DNA of 64,000 nt from Oasisia sp. SBJ-2009 (lineage: Eukaryota > Annelida > Polychaeta > Sabellida > Siboglinidae): the NCBI GenBank assembly GCA_964017155.1, contig OZ024856.1:38487322-38551321 (forward strand). Reading direction: 5' to 3'. Made by a program: the position numbers and the translations under genes. Below the pieces are notes generated by a model. It ran no database searches and had not been told where the DNA came from. It saw nothing but the letters and a program-made list of their open reading frames with translations. Shown here piece by piece: positions 49,001 through 60,263 of the stretch; within the stretch, counting starts at the first letter, position 1, and every line of letters starts with the position of its first letter.

Positions 49001-52000
49001 GTGAGACTTGGTCATGCGGTCGGACTTGGCCGTGGCGTCTCTGATGCGTGTGTGGTACTCTACGAGGAAGGCCTTCTGATGCTCAAAGAACTCGTCGACG
49101 TCCTTCTGGTTGGTGAGGAGGACCTCGTCGGCCGTCTGGGTGACAGTGCGGAAGAACCCGCTCAGCTTCTCCTTCTTGTTTTTCCCCCGGACACTCAGCT
49201 GGGAGAGAAAGTATTTGCGTGACCATTTGGCATGTGTTCTTATATAGCGCAGTATCCAGTCCTCAGGACTATCCAAAGCGCTTTTCGCAGACCTGTTCAA
49301 TCAAATGCCATCTTGACTTTTCTAGGAGAAATTAACATGCGAAGGCTGCCCATAAAAATAGCACCACTGTCTATAGCCAGGTATTGATTCATATAGCTTA
49401 GTGAACTGGAGCATGTAGAGTGAAAAATCGTGTTCAATCTTTAACACTGCATCACAGTTCTCTTAGTTGTGAATCCTAAGCTCTACCCCCGAGTCAAGTC
49501 TGAGAACGAGAGATGTTCTCATGTTAATACTATGACATTATTACCATAATTGTAATTATAAATAACTATAACTAAAAACAAGCAGCAGTCTACCATAACA
49601 ATTGATCTGGAATTTATTCTGACATAAAACCATACTGATAGACAGCCAGGCTGATTAGCTGATGTTTTTATTTCTACACCCATGGCACAGATTGAGCAAA
49701 ACTATTTTGACGAGAAAACCTGAACATTACAAATAAATGTAAAACAGGGAACGCTTAACTACACTGCAAATAATGACACGTGGTTGTTTTACTTACGTCC
49801 TGATTAAACTCCAGGAACACTCTGAAGTTGACATCGTTACGCAGAAGTGGATGAGTAGCTATCCGTTGAAGAAACACTTCATGCATTGCTACTGTCTTCT
49901 TAAATGTCGCTAAGTACTCGCTGCAAGAAGTGAGACATAAATAGTTGTACTCATGAGGACTGAACATTTAAATAATCAAGCATGGCATATTGTTATTGTA
50001 ATGTCATCTAAAAATAATCTTCTTTAATGTGTCAGTTATGGGATAGATAAACAGAGACAAAGCAAATCAACTAACGTGGTAAATAAAACTAACAGCAGAC
50101 AATTATAAAACATTACAAACGATGCTAACCTCAACATGTTTCATGTTAGAGTAAATACCACATTAACACAGTCTCTTTCAGATCGTGTTCACAATCTCAC
50201 GAACATGGACATGCCAGAATAAAACTCACGCTTCAAGTTCTTGTTTCATCTTTGAGAACTCTTCCTTTGTCATGGTCCCTTCTCCCTCACCCAGCTTCTG
50301 CAGTTTCTCCCGGGAAGCGTCAAAGTCTGGCCGAGGGGGGGCTGGGGGGATCTAAACGACACAGTGATGTATTTTTGTAAATTGTCATCATTCCATAAGC
50401 AGCAATAATTACCAACACCACTGTCATTCTGAAATAACTTTTGTTCACATGTTGCTGTAATTTTAATTGGCCTAGTCTCATTTCTTAAATCTGTGACTAT
50501 TTATTATCACTGCCACTGTTCATGCATTGTCATTTACTTAAGTTTATTTAAGTCATTTATTTAAGTTACTGTCAATTTTACTGGGATTCCCACCATGGAA
50601 AACTTTACAAACGACTTCTTTATTGCCAACATCATATGAAAAATTCAACCTAAGTGGAGCAACAGAACGAAAGGATTAATGTCATTATTATGTACCAAGC
50701 AAAAGTTGTCAACAGACATACACTTAGATAAAACTATATTTTCTTTGAGGAGTACTATGATATAACTACGTTAAGTAGATTTCTTTTAGCGATGTGGTAG
50801 TGAGACTGCTATGCAAACCGTGACTCACGACGATGCCGGCGTAGTCCTCACATTCCTCGTAGCGGTCGTGGAGCCAGATGAATTCCTCGTGTTGTCTCAC
50901 AACGCTGAACTCTGGCTGCTGAAACTCTGGCAGTGTCGTCTGAAAGTACACAGGAAGAACCATCTCCCATGATCTCATTGTTATGTACAGTGTGTTTGTC
51001 TTTGTGTGTATGTAGTATGTACGTCCAATCAGGGCAACACTTTGGAAAATATGATAACTTGGTAACAACTTGCGTGATGAACACAACACATTTACCTCGT
51101 TTTGCCTCATCTAGGACAAAACAAACAAAATGGAGTGTACTCTTGTGGAAATACAAACTGAGATGTTTCTTTTACCTGTATATACTTTTGATCTGAAAAA
51201 CCTATCCTGAGAAATGTTCAGTAATCGTAAAAATGTACCAGTTTGGAAAATTATGAATAACTAAACAATTTGACAGGTGGATGCTTATATACTTACTTTG
51301 GTGTGTACTGTGAATTTGACTTTGTTTCTTTCACTCAAAGCGTCAGATATATCAACTTCCAGTGACGTGTCTGTATTCAAATCTACCGTCTCGGATTTCT
51401 GCAAACGATATAATGTTCTTTCATATCGAATATGAAAGTCACCGCTCACCAGAAAACTGGCAAGATATTAAACGAACATTTATGTCATATGTGTATCTCA
51501 CTCTAGTGTTGTGAATTATTCTACGACAAAAGTCTAGGATAAGATCTTGCCAGTCCTCTCATATTCTGAACTATCTTTGTTGCTGTGCATTATGTTCAGG
51601 CCAGTCTCCAGTTGGCCTACTGTTTATTGTCAAGTTGTTTTTGGTCTCTGTCTTCTCCAATTTCATTCCAGCATCCAGGTCAATACAGTTTTTGATAGCA
51701 GGCCATTTTCTATCCTGTAAACATCTCGTCATGTTTCTTTGGCAGGTGAGATGAGTATTTTTGGCGTTATTCACATGGAATCTGGCGCCAACTAGCAGCA
51801 AAACATGACAGACAATTGCCTAGTCTACAACACCCCAGGGGCTGGTCTCATGAAGCGTCCAAGAATGTTCTTAAAGCTAATCAAATGCCTTGACATAATA
51901 AGTGATGATTTAGAATTTTAGATGTACATAGGTGACCACTGATGTTTATGCAAACAAGAGGCTAAGTAACAGCGTAATGAAAAAATTGCTTTGTGAAACC

Positions 52001-55000
52001 AGCCATGACACAATTATACAGTGGCGTTGCTACACCTGTACATGGATAACATAGAATGCCACCTAGCGGAAAAACAAAACTAGAAATCGCTTGCCTAAAT
52101 TATTTCTCATCTTTAGGCGAGCGATTTATCACTCATCTCGGTTTTTCAAACATGACGCACTGAGAATGTATGAACCTAATCACCCTAGATATTAATGTTA
52201 GTCATTACTAATGCAACAGTAGCCAAATTGGTTGGTTTATTGAACTTAATAAAGAATGCAATACCACTGCATGCTATTAGCATGTCATTTTAGTTATTTA
52301 TTAGTATCATCATCATCATCATGCTGTCGGTCGCGAAGCGACAAAGACTGCTTCCATCACTTGACTCTTGCTCTCCATTTGTCTCTCTGCTGTGAGAGTG
52401 ATGTCCAGGAGTCGATCTTTATGTCTCTCAGCTTCAGGTTTCTCTTGATGGTATCTTTGAACCGGAGACGAGGGCGCCCTCTCTTTCTGTGACCAGAAGA
52501 CAGTTGGGAGTAGAGAACCTGCTTCGGTAGCCTGTCTGATGACATCCTCATGAGGTGTCCAGTCCACCGGAGATTCTTTCTGATCAGAAGATCTTCCATA
52601 GATGGCAGCCCTGTCCGTTCGAGTATTTCCTTGTTTGTCACTTTGTCCATCCAGGTTATCCTCATGATCGAACGCAGATGTCGCATCATGAAGGCATGCA
52701 ACTTTTTCACCTGTCGTCTGTACACTGTCCAGGCCTCGGCTCCGTATAGGAGGGTGGACAGCACAATTGCACGGTATATCTTGCCTTTAACCCGCATGGA
52801 CACATGGTGGTTGTTCCAGAGTCTCTGGCGTAGTCGGCCGAAAGATGCACTAGCCTTGGCCATCCTCCTCTGTATTTCATCGTCAATGCATCCGTCACTT
52901 GATATAGTGCTTCCGAGGTAGGTGAATTCCATAACAGAGTTCAGCTTGTTTCCATCAACCATGATATCCTCCTCTCGGGTTCTTGTAGAGTTGGGTTGGT
53001 ACAGCACCTCGGTCTTCTTGATGTTAATCTTCAGGCCGAACTTCTTTGACGCATTGGAAAAAGCATCCACTATTTTCTGGATCTCTTCAGCAGAGTGTGC
53101 AACCAGTGCACTGTCATCTGCGAATAGCAGCTCCCTCATCAGTATCCGTGTAGTCTTGGTCTTCGCTCTGAAGTGTGCGACATTGAATAGGTCAGTGCTC
53201 TGTCTGGACTGTATGTAGATGCCATCCCCCATGTCTCGGAAAGCATTGTCGAGCATTGCTGATAGGAAGATGGAAAAGAGCGTGGGCGCCAGTACACAGC
53301 CTTGCTTGACCCCATTTGTGACCCTGAACGATTCCGAGACTTCCCCTCCAACATTAACAGTCGCCATCATTCCGGTATGTAGTGCCTCGATCATTGTTGT
53401 GAACTTCTCTGGGCAGCCATACTTCTTCAGTAGCTGCCATAGTCCGGTCCTCCCAACTGTATCGAACGCCTTACTGAAGTCGACAAATACCATGTACAGT
53501 GGTCGGTCCTGCTCAATGCACTTTTCTTGTAGTTGTCGGAGACAAAATATCATATCCACGGTGCTCCGGTTACCTCTGAAGCCACATTGTGTCTCCGGAA
53601 CTACCTCTGGTGTTAGGTGGGTAGATAGTCTGTTGAGGAGGATCCTGGCGAAGATCTTGCCTGCTATGGAAAGAAGAGAGATTCCTCTATAGTTCCCACA
53701 GTCTGTTCGATCACCTTTCTTGTAGATGGTTATAATGCTTGCATCCTTCCATGCTTGTGGTACAGAACCCATCTCCCAGGCATTGGTGATTAGTTGGTGC
53801 AGTCTGCTGAACAGATTGTCTCCTCCATGCTTCCATACTTCTGCAGGAATTCCATCTCCTCCAGGTGCTTTGCCATCTTTCAGGCTGGCGATTGCTCTAG
53901 CCATCTCTCATCAAGGCTTGTCTTGGTAATGCGCTGCGGGATGTTGTCCAGAGCTTCGTGATCTATGTCGCCAGGGACGTTGAGTAGCTTCTGGAAGTGT
54001 TCACTCCATCTTGCCACAACTCTCTTGCTGTCAGAGAAGGTTTCCATTCCGTCTGTTGATTTTAGTTGAACAGGTCCCTTCTTTTTGGGTCCCCACACTT
54101 CCTTCAGTCCATTGTAGAAGCCCTTCATGTTGTTACTGTCGGCAGCTCTCTGCAGCTCCACTGCTTTCCTTTCCCACCAGTCCGACTTCAGTGCACGGGT
54201 GTGTTTTTGTAGCAGTCTGCAGGCATCTTTGTATGCTGCAGTGGTGGATCTAGTACTCCTGGTTTGCAACACTCTCTGGTGGGCTTGATCTCTTCTGCTC
54301 ATAAGAGTCTGTAGCTCCTGGTCGTTGGGGTCGAACCAGTCCTGGTGTTTTCTGTCCGGCTTGCCAAGATATGTCTTGGCTGTGTTGTACACAACCTGCT
54401 GCAGAGCTGCCCATTCCTCGTCTGGTGTTGAGTTTTCCTTCTCCTCCCAATGGGCGAGAGCACTGTCCATCTCCTGCTCAAAACTCTCCCTATGGCTGAT
54501 GGTACTTAGTTTTGCAGTGTTGAGCTTGGTCGGCTTATTTGTCCCTTGCCTGTTGTGCTTTTGTCGTATTCTGAAAGCCACTTTTGATCTCAGCATCTGG
54601 TGATCGGTCCAGCAGTTTGCTCCACGCATGGCTCGGGTGCTGTGGATGTCCATCTTATCCCGACACCTCGTGATGATGAAGTCGATCATATGCCAGTGTT
54701 TGGAACGAGGATGCATCCAGGTGGTCTTGCGTTCATCCTTCTGCTTGAACATGGTGTTCGTCACTATCAGTTCGAACTCAGAGCACAGAGCCAGTAGAAG
54801 TTCGCCATTGGAGTTGCATTTCCCAATCCCATGTTTGCCCATGACCAAGGGCCACTTGTCATTGTCTCTTCCTATCCTCGCATTGAAGTCTCCTATCAGC
54901 AGTAGCTTATCGGTATGAGGGATGCCCCTGAGCACACTTGTGAGCTGGTTGTAGAAGGCCTCCTTGTTTTCGTCTGGGTTTGTCATTGTCGGAGCATACA

Positions 55001-56437
55001 CGTTGATAATTGTAGCAAAGTTGTCCTTGCTCAGAGGTAGTCTCATCGTCATGATTCTGTCACTTACTGGCCGTGGCATTTCTGTCAGCTTTGTGATGAT
55101 ATCCTTTTTGATAGCAAAGCCCACTCCGGCCTCCCTTCTTTCTCCTTCGGGTTTGCCACTCCAGAAGAAAGAGTATTCCAAGTCGTCGAGACTACCAGAC
55201 TCTGAGAACCTTGTTTCACATAGGGCGGCGATGTCGATGTTGTATTTGGCAAGTTCCATTGCTACTAGTGCCGTACGTCTTTCTGGTCGGTTAGCTCCTT
55301 CTCGGTCGAGGAGAGTCCTGACGTTCCATTGTCCAATTGTCAGTAGTTGTCTTCTTTGTCTTCTTCTTCCTAGCTGATTTTCCACTGTCGACGGAAGATG
55401 AGGTCGAGCAGCGCGGTCCTTGGTAACCCGGGCGACGGCCGATCCGGTATCATGTTTCGTGCAGTTGTACATTTCATGGAAGCTGCTACAAGTTAACATA
55501 TATATGTTATTAATTACAATTGACACAACTATTGTATTGTTGTAGTCATTTATTAATAATTAACTACTCGTCATAGGCATCCATCGGTCAGGGTTGACCA
55601 TGGAGTACATCCTCAGGTTGCTCGGTTGGAGCAACGTCGTTTGTGGCTATAAAGTAATTAACTACTATGTATATTATTATATATTTATTTATTTATTCTG
55701 CAACTTTATTTACTGATATAGATCACAACAATGCCATCTGTTTTATATTAGTATTTCTAGTTCAGTTTCCGTACAACATTGATTTAGATATACATACTAA
55801 GGTTTTACTTGTACCTTTATTATATTTATAATAGATATGTTTTAATGTTGTCAACACTGTACTTTGGATTTTTAGTCTAAATAAAGTGTATTATTATTTA
55901 TTAAAAATATTTGTATACTGCTTCAAAATAATTACACAATGATGCTGTCAAGGGATACATAACTACTGGGATACGCCCCCAACTACCAGGCCTAGGCCCT
56001 AGTCAATATCATCAAAAGAACTTCGAAATATAAATAAATAGGGGAGATAAACACCCGCAAGGGGCGTGTCCAGTGTATGACAACGCCCTCATCAGACCTC
56101 GTTACGAAGGTATTTAATACTTACCGCTTTTGCCTGCAGGCCAATAACTTACTGTTGACTGGGACAATGGATCCACCTGGAATAATACGTTGCCCTGAGA
56201 CTTTGAAAAACAGAAAGAAAGGGATACCGCGAAGCCCGGAGGAAATGAAGCGGCCACCATGTCTGCCCCTTACCTTACTGTGGTCCTCGGCCAAAAGGTC
56301 GGGACCTTCATCCATGCCGTCCTGAAACATAATTACAGGAGAAATTTACAGCGCGCGTCACCTCGGCAAACCAAGCATGAAAACACAGGGAAAAGTGACA
56401 TATGAATCCAGGAACTCGGAAGTCCACCCACCATCAT
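44440..56437 (-). CDS. SNX6: sorting nexin, SNX5/SNX6/SNX32 orthologue (SNX6-like)
   Basis: A complete 13-exon gene of 405 aa (human SNX6: 406). Exons: 56437-56432, 56321-56274, 51398-51297, 50939-50829, 50351-50230, 49920-49797, 49198-48997, 47672-47597, 46965-46926, 46581-46399, 45787-45724, 44929-44844, 44493-44440; all GT-AG, frame kept. The PX domain (about 20-170) carries the helical-hairpin insert of this subfamily ([19 protein letters not shown]), used in vertebrates to bind cargo such as CI-MPR. The BAR domain (about 180-405) includes [37 protein letters not shown] and [15 protein letters not shown]. The family pairs with SNX1/2 in the endosomal ESCPE-1 coat. Exon 1 codes only Met-Met; joined to DGMDEGPD it mirrors the human SNX6 start, which supports the distant exon. 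Intron 2 hosts a LINE in sense orientation. Confidence 0.97.
45410..45671. repeat. 262-bp foldback (MITE-like) hairpin
   Basis: From ggtaaataaagttcaaga inward, through cactgtgttctc and cttcgtca(a/g)(t/c)gttggact, the left arm (45410 to about 45510) matches the inverted right arm (about 45565 to 45671). There are scattered mismatches and a central spacer of roughly 55 bp. It lies in the SNX6 intron between exons 11 and 12. No coding capacity. Confidence 0.85.
45848..46340. repeat. three diverged tandem units of ~140-185 bp
   Basis: A unit beginning (g)aattcctatnat..aaaaaacc, and containing gcataaaat and a tcatgcagtcataaaat-like block, starts near 45848, 45989 and 46176. The second unit holds a (TA)n tract (about 46037-46071). 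All lie in an SNX6 intron. Confidence 0.6.
47370..47440 (+). repeat. dispersed SINE-like/pearl-like repeat fragment
   Basis: ccaccactgtctatagccag, ctacccattcaga and agtgaaccgaagcaatgtag match the central part of the copies at 28 and 49231. Located in an SNX6 intron. Confidence 0.6.
47785..48785. mobile_element. possible non-autonomous element with GTATTT-rich ends
   Basis: Both flanks of a 22-bp minisatellite are built of repeated gtatttgaaagtatttaaat-type sequence (47795-47930 and 48630-48775). The left end reads gggtcgaatacatttgtatt and the right end gtatttgagtgtttggatct, partly inverted in content. GTATTTGTATTTGA-rich ends are, from memory, seen in some hAT-like elements. No transposase; ends not proven. 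Confidence 0.35.
48045..48285. repeat. 22-bp minisatellite, ctggccctggcagtgaccacaa
   Basis: About eleven nearly identical tandem copies of a 22-nt unit, with one variant copy (gctgtgaccata) near 48184. Because 22 is not a multiple of three, all three frames give repetitive artefactual peptides. Located in the SNX6 intron between exons 7 and 8. Confidence 0.97.
49231..49470 (+). repeat. dispersed SINE-like/pearl-like repeat, copy 2
   Basis: ttatatagcgcagtatccag, caaagcgctt, cagacctgttcaatcaaat, ccactgtctatagccaggta and agtgaactggagcatgtag occur in the order seen at 28-300. It begins only about 30 bp upstream of the SNX6 exon 7 acceptor, so it could affect splicing. Confidence 0.75.
52084..52127. 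repeat. 16-bp-arm hairpin
   Basis: aaatcgcttgcctaaa (52084-52099) and tttaggcgagcgattt (52112-52127) are inverted with one mismatch and a 12-nt loop, in SNX6 intron 2. Confidence 0.85.
52305..55487 (-). mobile_element. RTE-like non-LTR retrotransposon, copy B
   Basis: Nearly identical by eye to copy A, on the opposite strand, and inserted in SNX6 intron 2 in the same orientation as SNX6. The 3' end carries an (ATC/GAT)n tail (52306-52321), typical of RTE elements. The 5' end at agcagct is where similarity to copy A stops. No clear target-site duplication was found. Confidence 0.88.
52357..55472 (-). pseudogene. LINE endonuclease-reverse transcriptase, frameshifted
   Basis: This is the same protein as copy A, split into two overlapping frames (55526/55472-53880 and 53904-52357). 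Comparison shows a 16-nt deletion near 53906-53912 between two GATGAG boxes, just before the [16 protein letters not shown] segment. It removes IPTTDE-region codons and shifts frame. Downstream, the [20 protein letters not shown] and FADD motifs are intact. Position 16690 of copy A corresponds here to Trp ([10 protein letters not shown]), so this copy has the ancestral codon. N-terminal residues before MYNC in the first frame are flanking sequence. Confidence 0.92.
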
Positions 56438-56850
56438 GGCTGCAAGTTTTATCACGTGATTGCGTAGTGATTGGTATGTACGCAAGGGGCCTTATGCAGA
56501 CAAGATTAACCGATCACCTAAAGCATGTTCGCCAAAGCCTCGGTCATCCTGGCAGTAAAACGAAAATTTCGTCGATGGCTTAATGATAAGTGTTTCCTTA
56601 ATTCACAACGAAGTACACATTAGCTGATGTGGCTTATAAAAAGCAATTCTTGACTACATTGCCTACATATCACGTTTGGCCTATATAGTTAATTACCATT
56701 CTGTCATATACTTACGACTAACTGAACAGTTATTATATGCTGTATCGTTGTTACACAATGTTTACTGGTTTCCAACCATGGCTTCCAAGTCTATCGACTC
56801 TTTAAACTAATGTTACTTATTTAAGCACTGTGATTATTGTCGAATTAGCC
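56438..56850. promoter_or_regulatory. 413-bp head-to-head intergenic region, likely bidirectional promoter
   Basis: The SNX6 start codon (minus, 56437) and the CCDC175-like start codon (plus, 56851) face away from each other. A CACGTG-like E-box element (atcacgtgat) lies at about 56451-56460. No TATA box is placed convincingly. Shared promoter use is inferred from distance. Confidence 0.55.
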
Positions 56851-57030
56851 ATGTCTGCCTTAACGATAGCGTCCAAAGTATCGAGTGGGCCAACCTTGGC
56901 TGAGGTTCCTGGGATTAATAGCGCTGTAGCACACCTTCAAGAACTAGGTTTGTCACATATTGTCATACTTTGAACTTTCGAGTTTCGTGAAGGATTGTCA
57001 CTCACTCACTGTCAGTGTCACACTGTGACA

Positions 57031-57080
<50 letters not shown>

Positions 57081-57240
57081 GTGGTTTCCTGTGAGGGTGC
57101 GTGTGTGTGCGTGTGTGGGCGTTTGTCGGTCTGGGTGCGTGTGTGGATGCGTGCGTGCGTGTGTGTGCGTGTGTGTGCTTTTGCGCGTGTGTGTATGTAG
57201 CTCCGTGAGTGGGTGTTGGTGAGTGTGTGTGTGTGTGTGT

Positions 57241-57293
<53 letters not shown>

Positions 57294-60178
57294 TGCTGTG
57301 TATGTGTGTAAACATGGCTTGTAATTGTATAACGTAAGTTGCCATGATCGTATATATATACTATACCCGAATACAGACATATGGTCATATACTGATATAG
57401 GCAAACATAGGATCCCCCACGTGGCAACTAAGCATGGAAATGTTGTAACCAACAGCATATTCCGCAGATCAAAGCGTGTGTTCTCTTTGCCTCCCTGGCC
57501 AGGCCTCTCCGTGGACCAAAATAAGCTAGCTGTTTCATTTGACACAGAGATCTCTCTGCATTAAACATAATAGACTGGAGAGGCTCTCCGAACTGCTCTC
57601 CGGGGCATGTGGAGAGATGCAGTGAGATGCAGTCACGTGATGGTCATGTTAAACAAATATGGCAGAGTATAACAAAAGATGGTTACGATGTAGACAATGT
57701 CTCAAAATTAAATAATATATATAAATATCTATTTCTTGGTGTATGTGACAACTGTATTTTATCAGTGAAGTATGTGCAATGAAATATGTCACTGTCATTT
57801 GAAGATAGCAATTCGTTAACCTTTGACAATGCAACAGCAGTTTCTTGTCCACATTTGTTTATGCGTCAGTGATAACTTTCTGCTTTGCTACCCATCCCGG
57901 GCCTCCCAGATGTTCTCCAGAGTCTATTCAATTTGAGCTCTCCACATTCTCTACTGCCACTGACTCAGTGGACTAACCCAAAATGTGCTGTTCTTTTTGA
58001 CGTGGAGATGTCATGTGATGGTCACATGATGGCCACATGAAACAAATATGGCAGAATAAAATGAAGGATGATTACAATGTAGCAAACTATGAAATAAAAA
58101 ATATATATATTTCTTTTGTATATACGACAACACAATTAGCTGTATTTATTTGTGAAATAGATGCAGTTAAACATATCATTATCACTTAATGACAGCAATT
58201 CATTAACCACTGACAATGCGACAACTGCGTCTTCGTCCATGTTTGTTTATAACTAAATTAATCTGGATGCAACCCATCCTGAACCTCCCTCATATTTTCA
58301 GAAAAGTCTGATCCATTTGACCCTCTCCACATTCTCCATTGTCATTGGCTCCACAGAATACAAATAGAATATGCATGAACATAATTTGCAGAGTAAACAA
58401 AAGTAACCAAGTAAAAGGTTTGCTTGAGATAAAACTACTTTGCTACAAATAAACGCACTTAATGAAAAGTGTACTCTGTTACATGATGATTACTTGAAGA
58501 AACTACTTAAGTATTGTTATGCCACATACCACCCCTGAGAGGGGGAGAGGAGAGAGAAAGTGAGAAAGTGATTGCTGTGTTGGTTGAACAGCGTTTATTT
58601 TATACTTGAGAAAAAGTACAAGTAACTCACCTAAAACAAGTTTACTAAATCAACATAAATAGAAAAAAATCCTGGAATAGCTGGGTATAACAAGTAAAAG
58701 TAACTGTCCAATGTACCTGAAGTAAGAATAAACATAAAAGCTCAATTCAGTGTTTTAATTTAAACAAAAATACAGCATGCACAACAGTGCATGACAAAAA
58801 TAACAACATTGCTCCATGTAAACCTTGACCCCAAAACAGTCATTAGTATAAAATATATATGCATTTTGAGTGCAACCTAGCCAGTGACTGCAAACTATTA
58901 ATATATTTTGACATGGCAATAGGTGATTAGAAACAAAAATGTTGTAACGAAAATATGTCACAAATTAAAAGAAAGTATTGTAACATAGTAAAAGGTATTT
59001 TTATTAGACTTAATTTGTACTTCATTACATTCTGATTACTTAAAAACATACTTAAAAAGTAGCAAATAATGGAAATATTGACACAAATATAACTGCTTAT
59101 ATATAAGAACTGAATATACATCATATTTGTTTATCAAGTAGCTCTTGTAATTTGTGTGTGTCTTGGTTGTTGACAACTTTCTGTTCTCTATCGCAGCCAA
59201 CCGTATGAAAGGCGCATACTTTGGCTTTCGTGAAGTTGACATTGGCAATGTGGATGGTGTCATTGAAGCCCTCGGTATTACGGTACGATGTCTACCTATT
59301 TGGTTGATGAAGTAATACTACATAGTTTCATACAGCTAACTTATGTGTATACTGTTACATATTTACATATACTGCTACATATTTCGTTAAACCATCGTAA
59401 TATTTAGAGATAAAAATCTATCCTTAAATGTTGTCTGTGTTATCTGGTTTGCTCACTCACACTTCATTTTGTCATTTACACAACTTAGCAAATCTTATGC
59501 TGGCCATGTTGCTGCTTGGGAATATTTCCTCTTGTGGTGTTCTGTTTCCTTGTGATGATATTATTATAAATACATAAATGTTTTGATATTTAATGTTAAT
59601 CATTCAATAAATAATAATTAGTGTGGAGGATGGCAGCTGACAGTGAAACGCACTCAGTAATACACGTAGGGTAACTGTAAACAAATTATTATTACAAGAC
59701 AACAAGAGCTTCATCAGATGATACTTATTCAGCTCAATATTTTTGCAGTATGGTGAGTGTTGCAAACTGAGAGAGAAATATGAAACAGAAACGATCAAGT
59801 CAAGCATTCTGCGTCACAGGCTTCAGTTTCTTCCGGGTGAAATATCAGCTGAGCTGCAGGGTGAGTAAACGTTTCTTGTTTGAGAAACATTTTCTTGTTT
59901 GAGAAACATTTTCTTGTTTGAGAAACATTTTCTTGTTTGAGAAACATTTTCTTGTTTACCTCTCATAGTTGTTATTTACTGCAAGATGGGAAATGTGTGT
60001 ATAGTGGTTTAACCTTTTAACATTTTGTAGTTGATGCTTCCAGAAATATTTGTCTTGTCAATGGAGTAATATAAATGGAATACAAATTACCAGTTTAACT
60101 GAATATGAAGTCACACATTATACATAACCGTGCACAGTTGAACCTTTATTGAAAAATACCATACATGGGACAATTGTT

Positions 60179-60263
<85 letters not shown>

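Noticed and set aside
56998..57545. His/Thr-rich minus-strand frames up to 175 codons
   Set aside because: They are translations of (CA)n microsatellite; the flanks show no coding signal.
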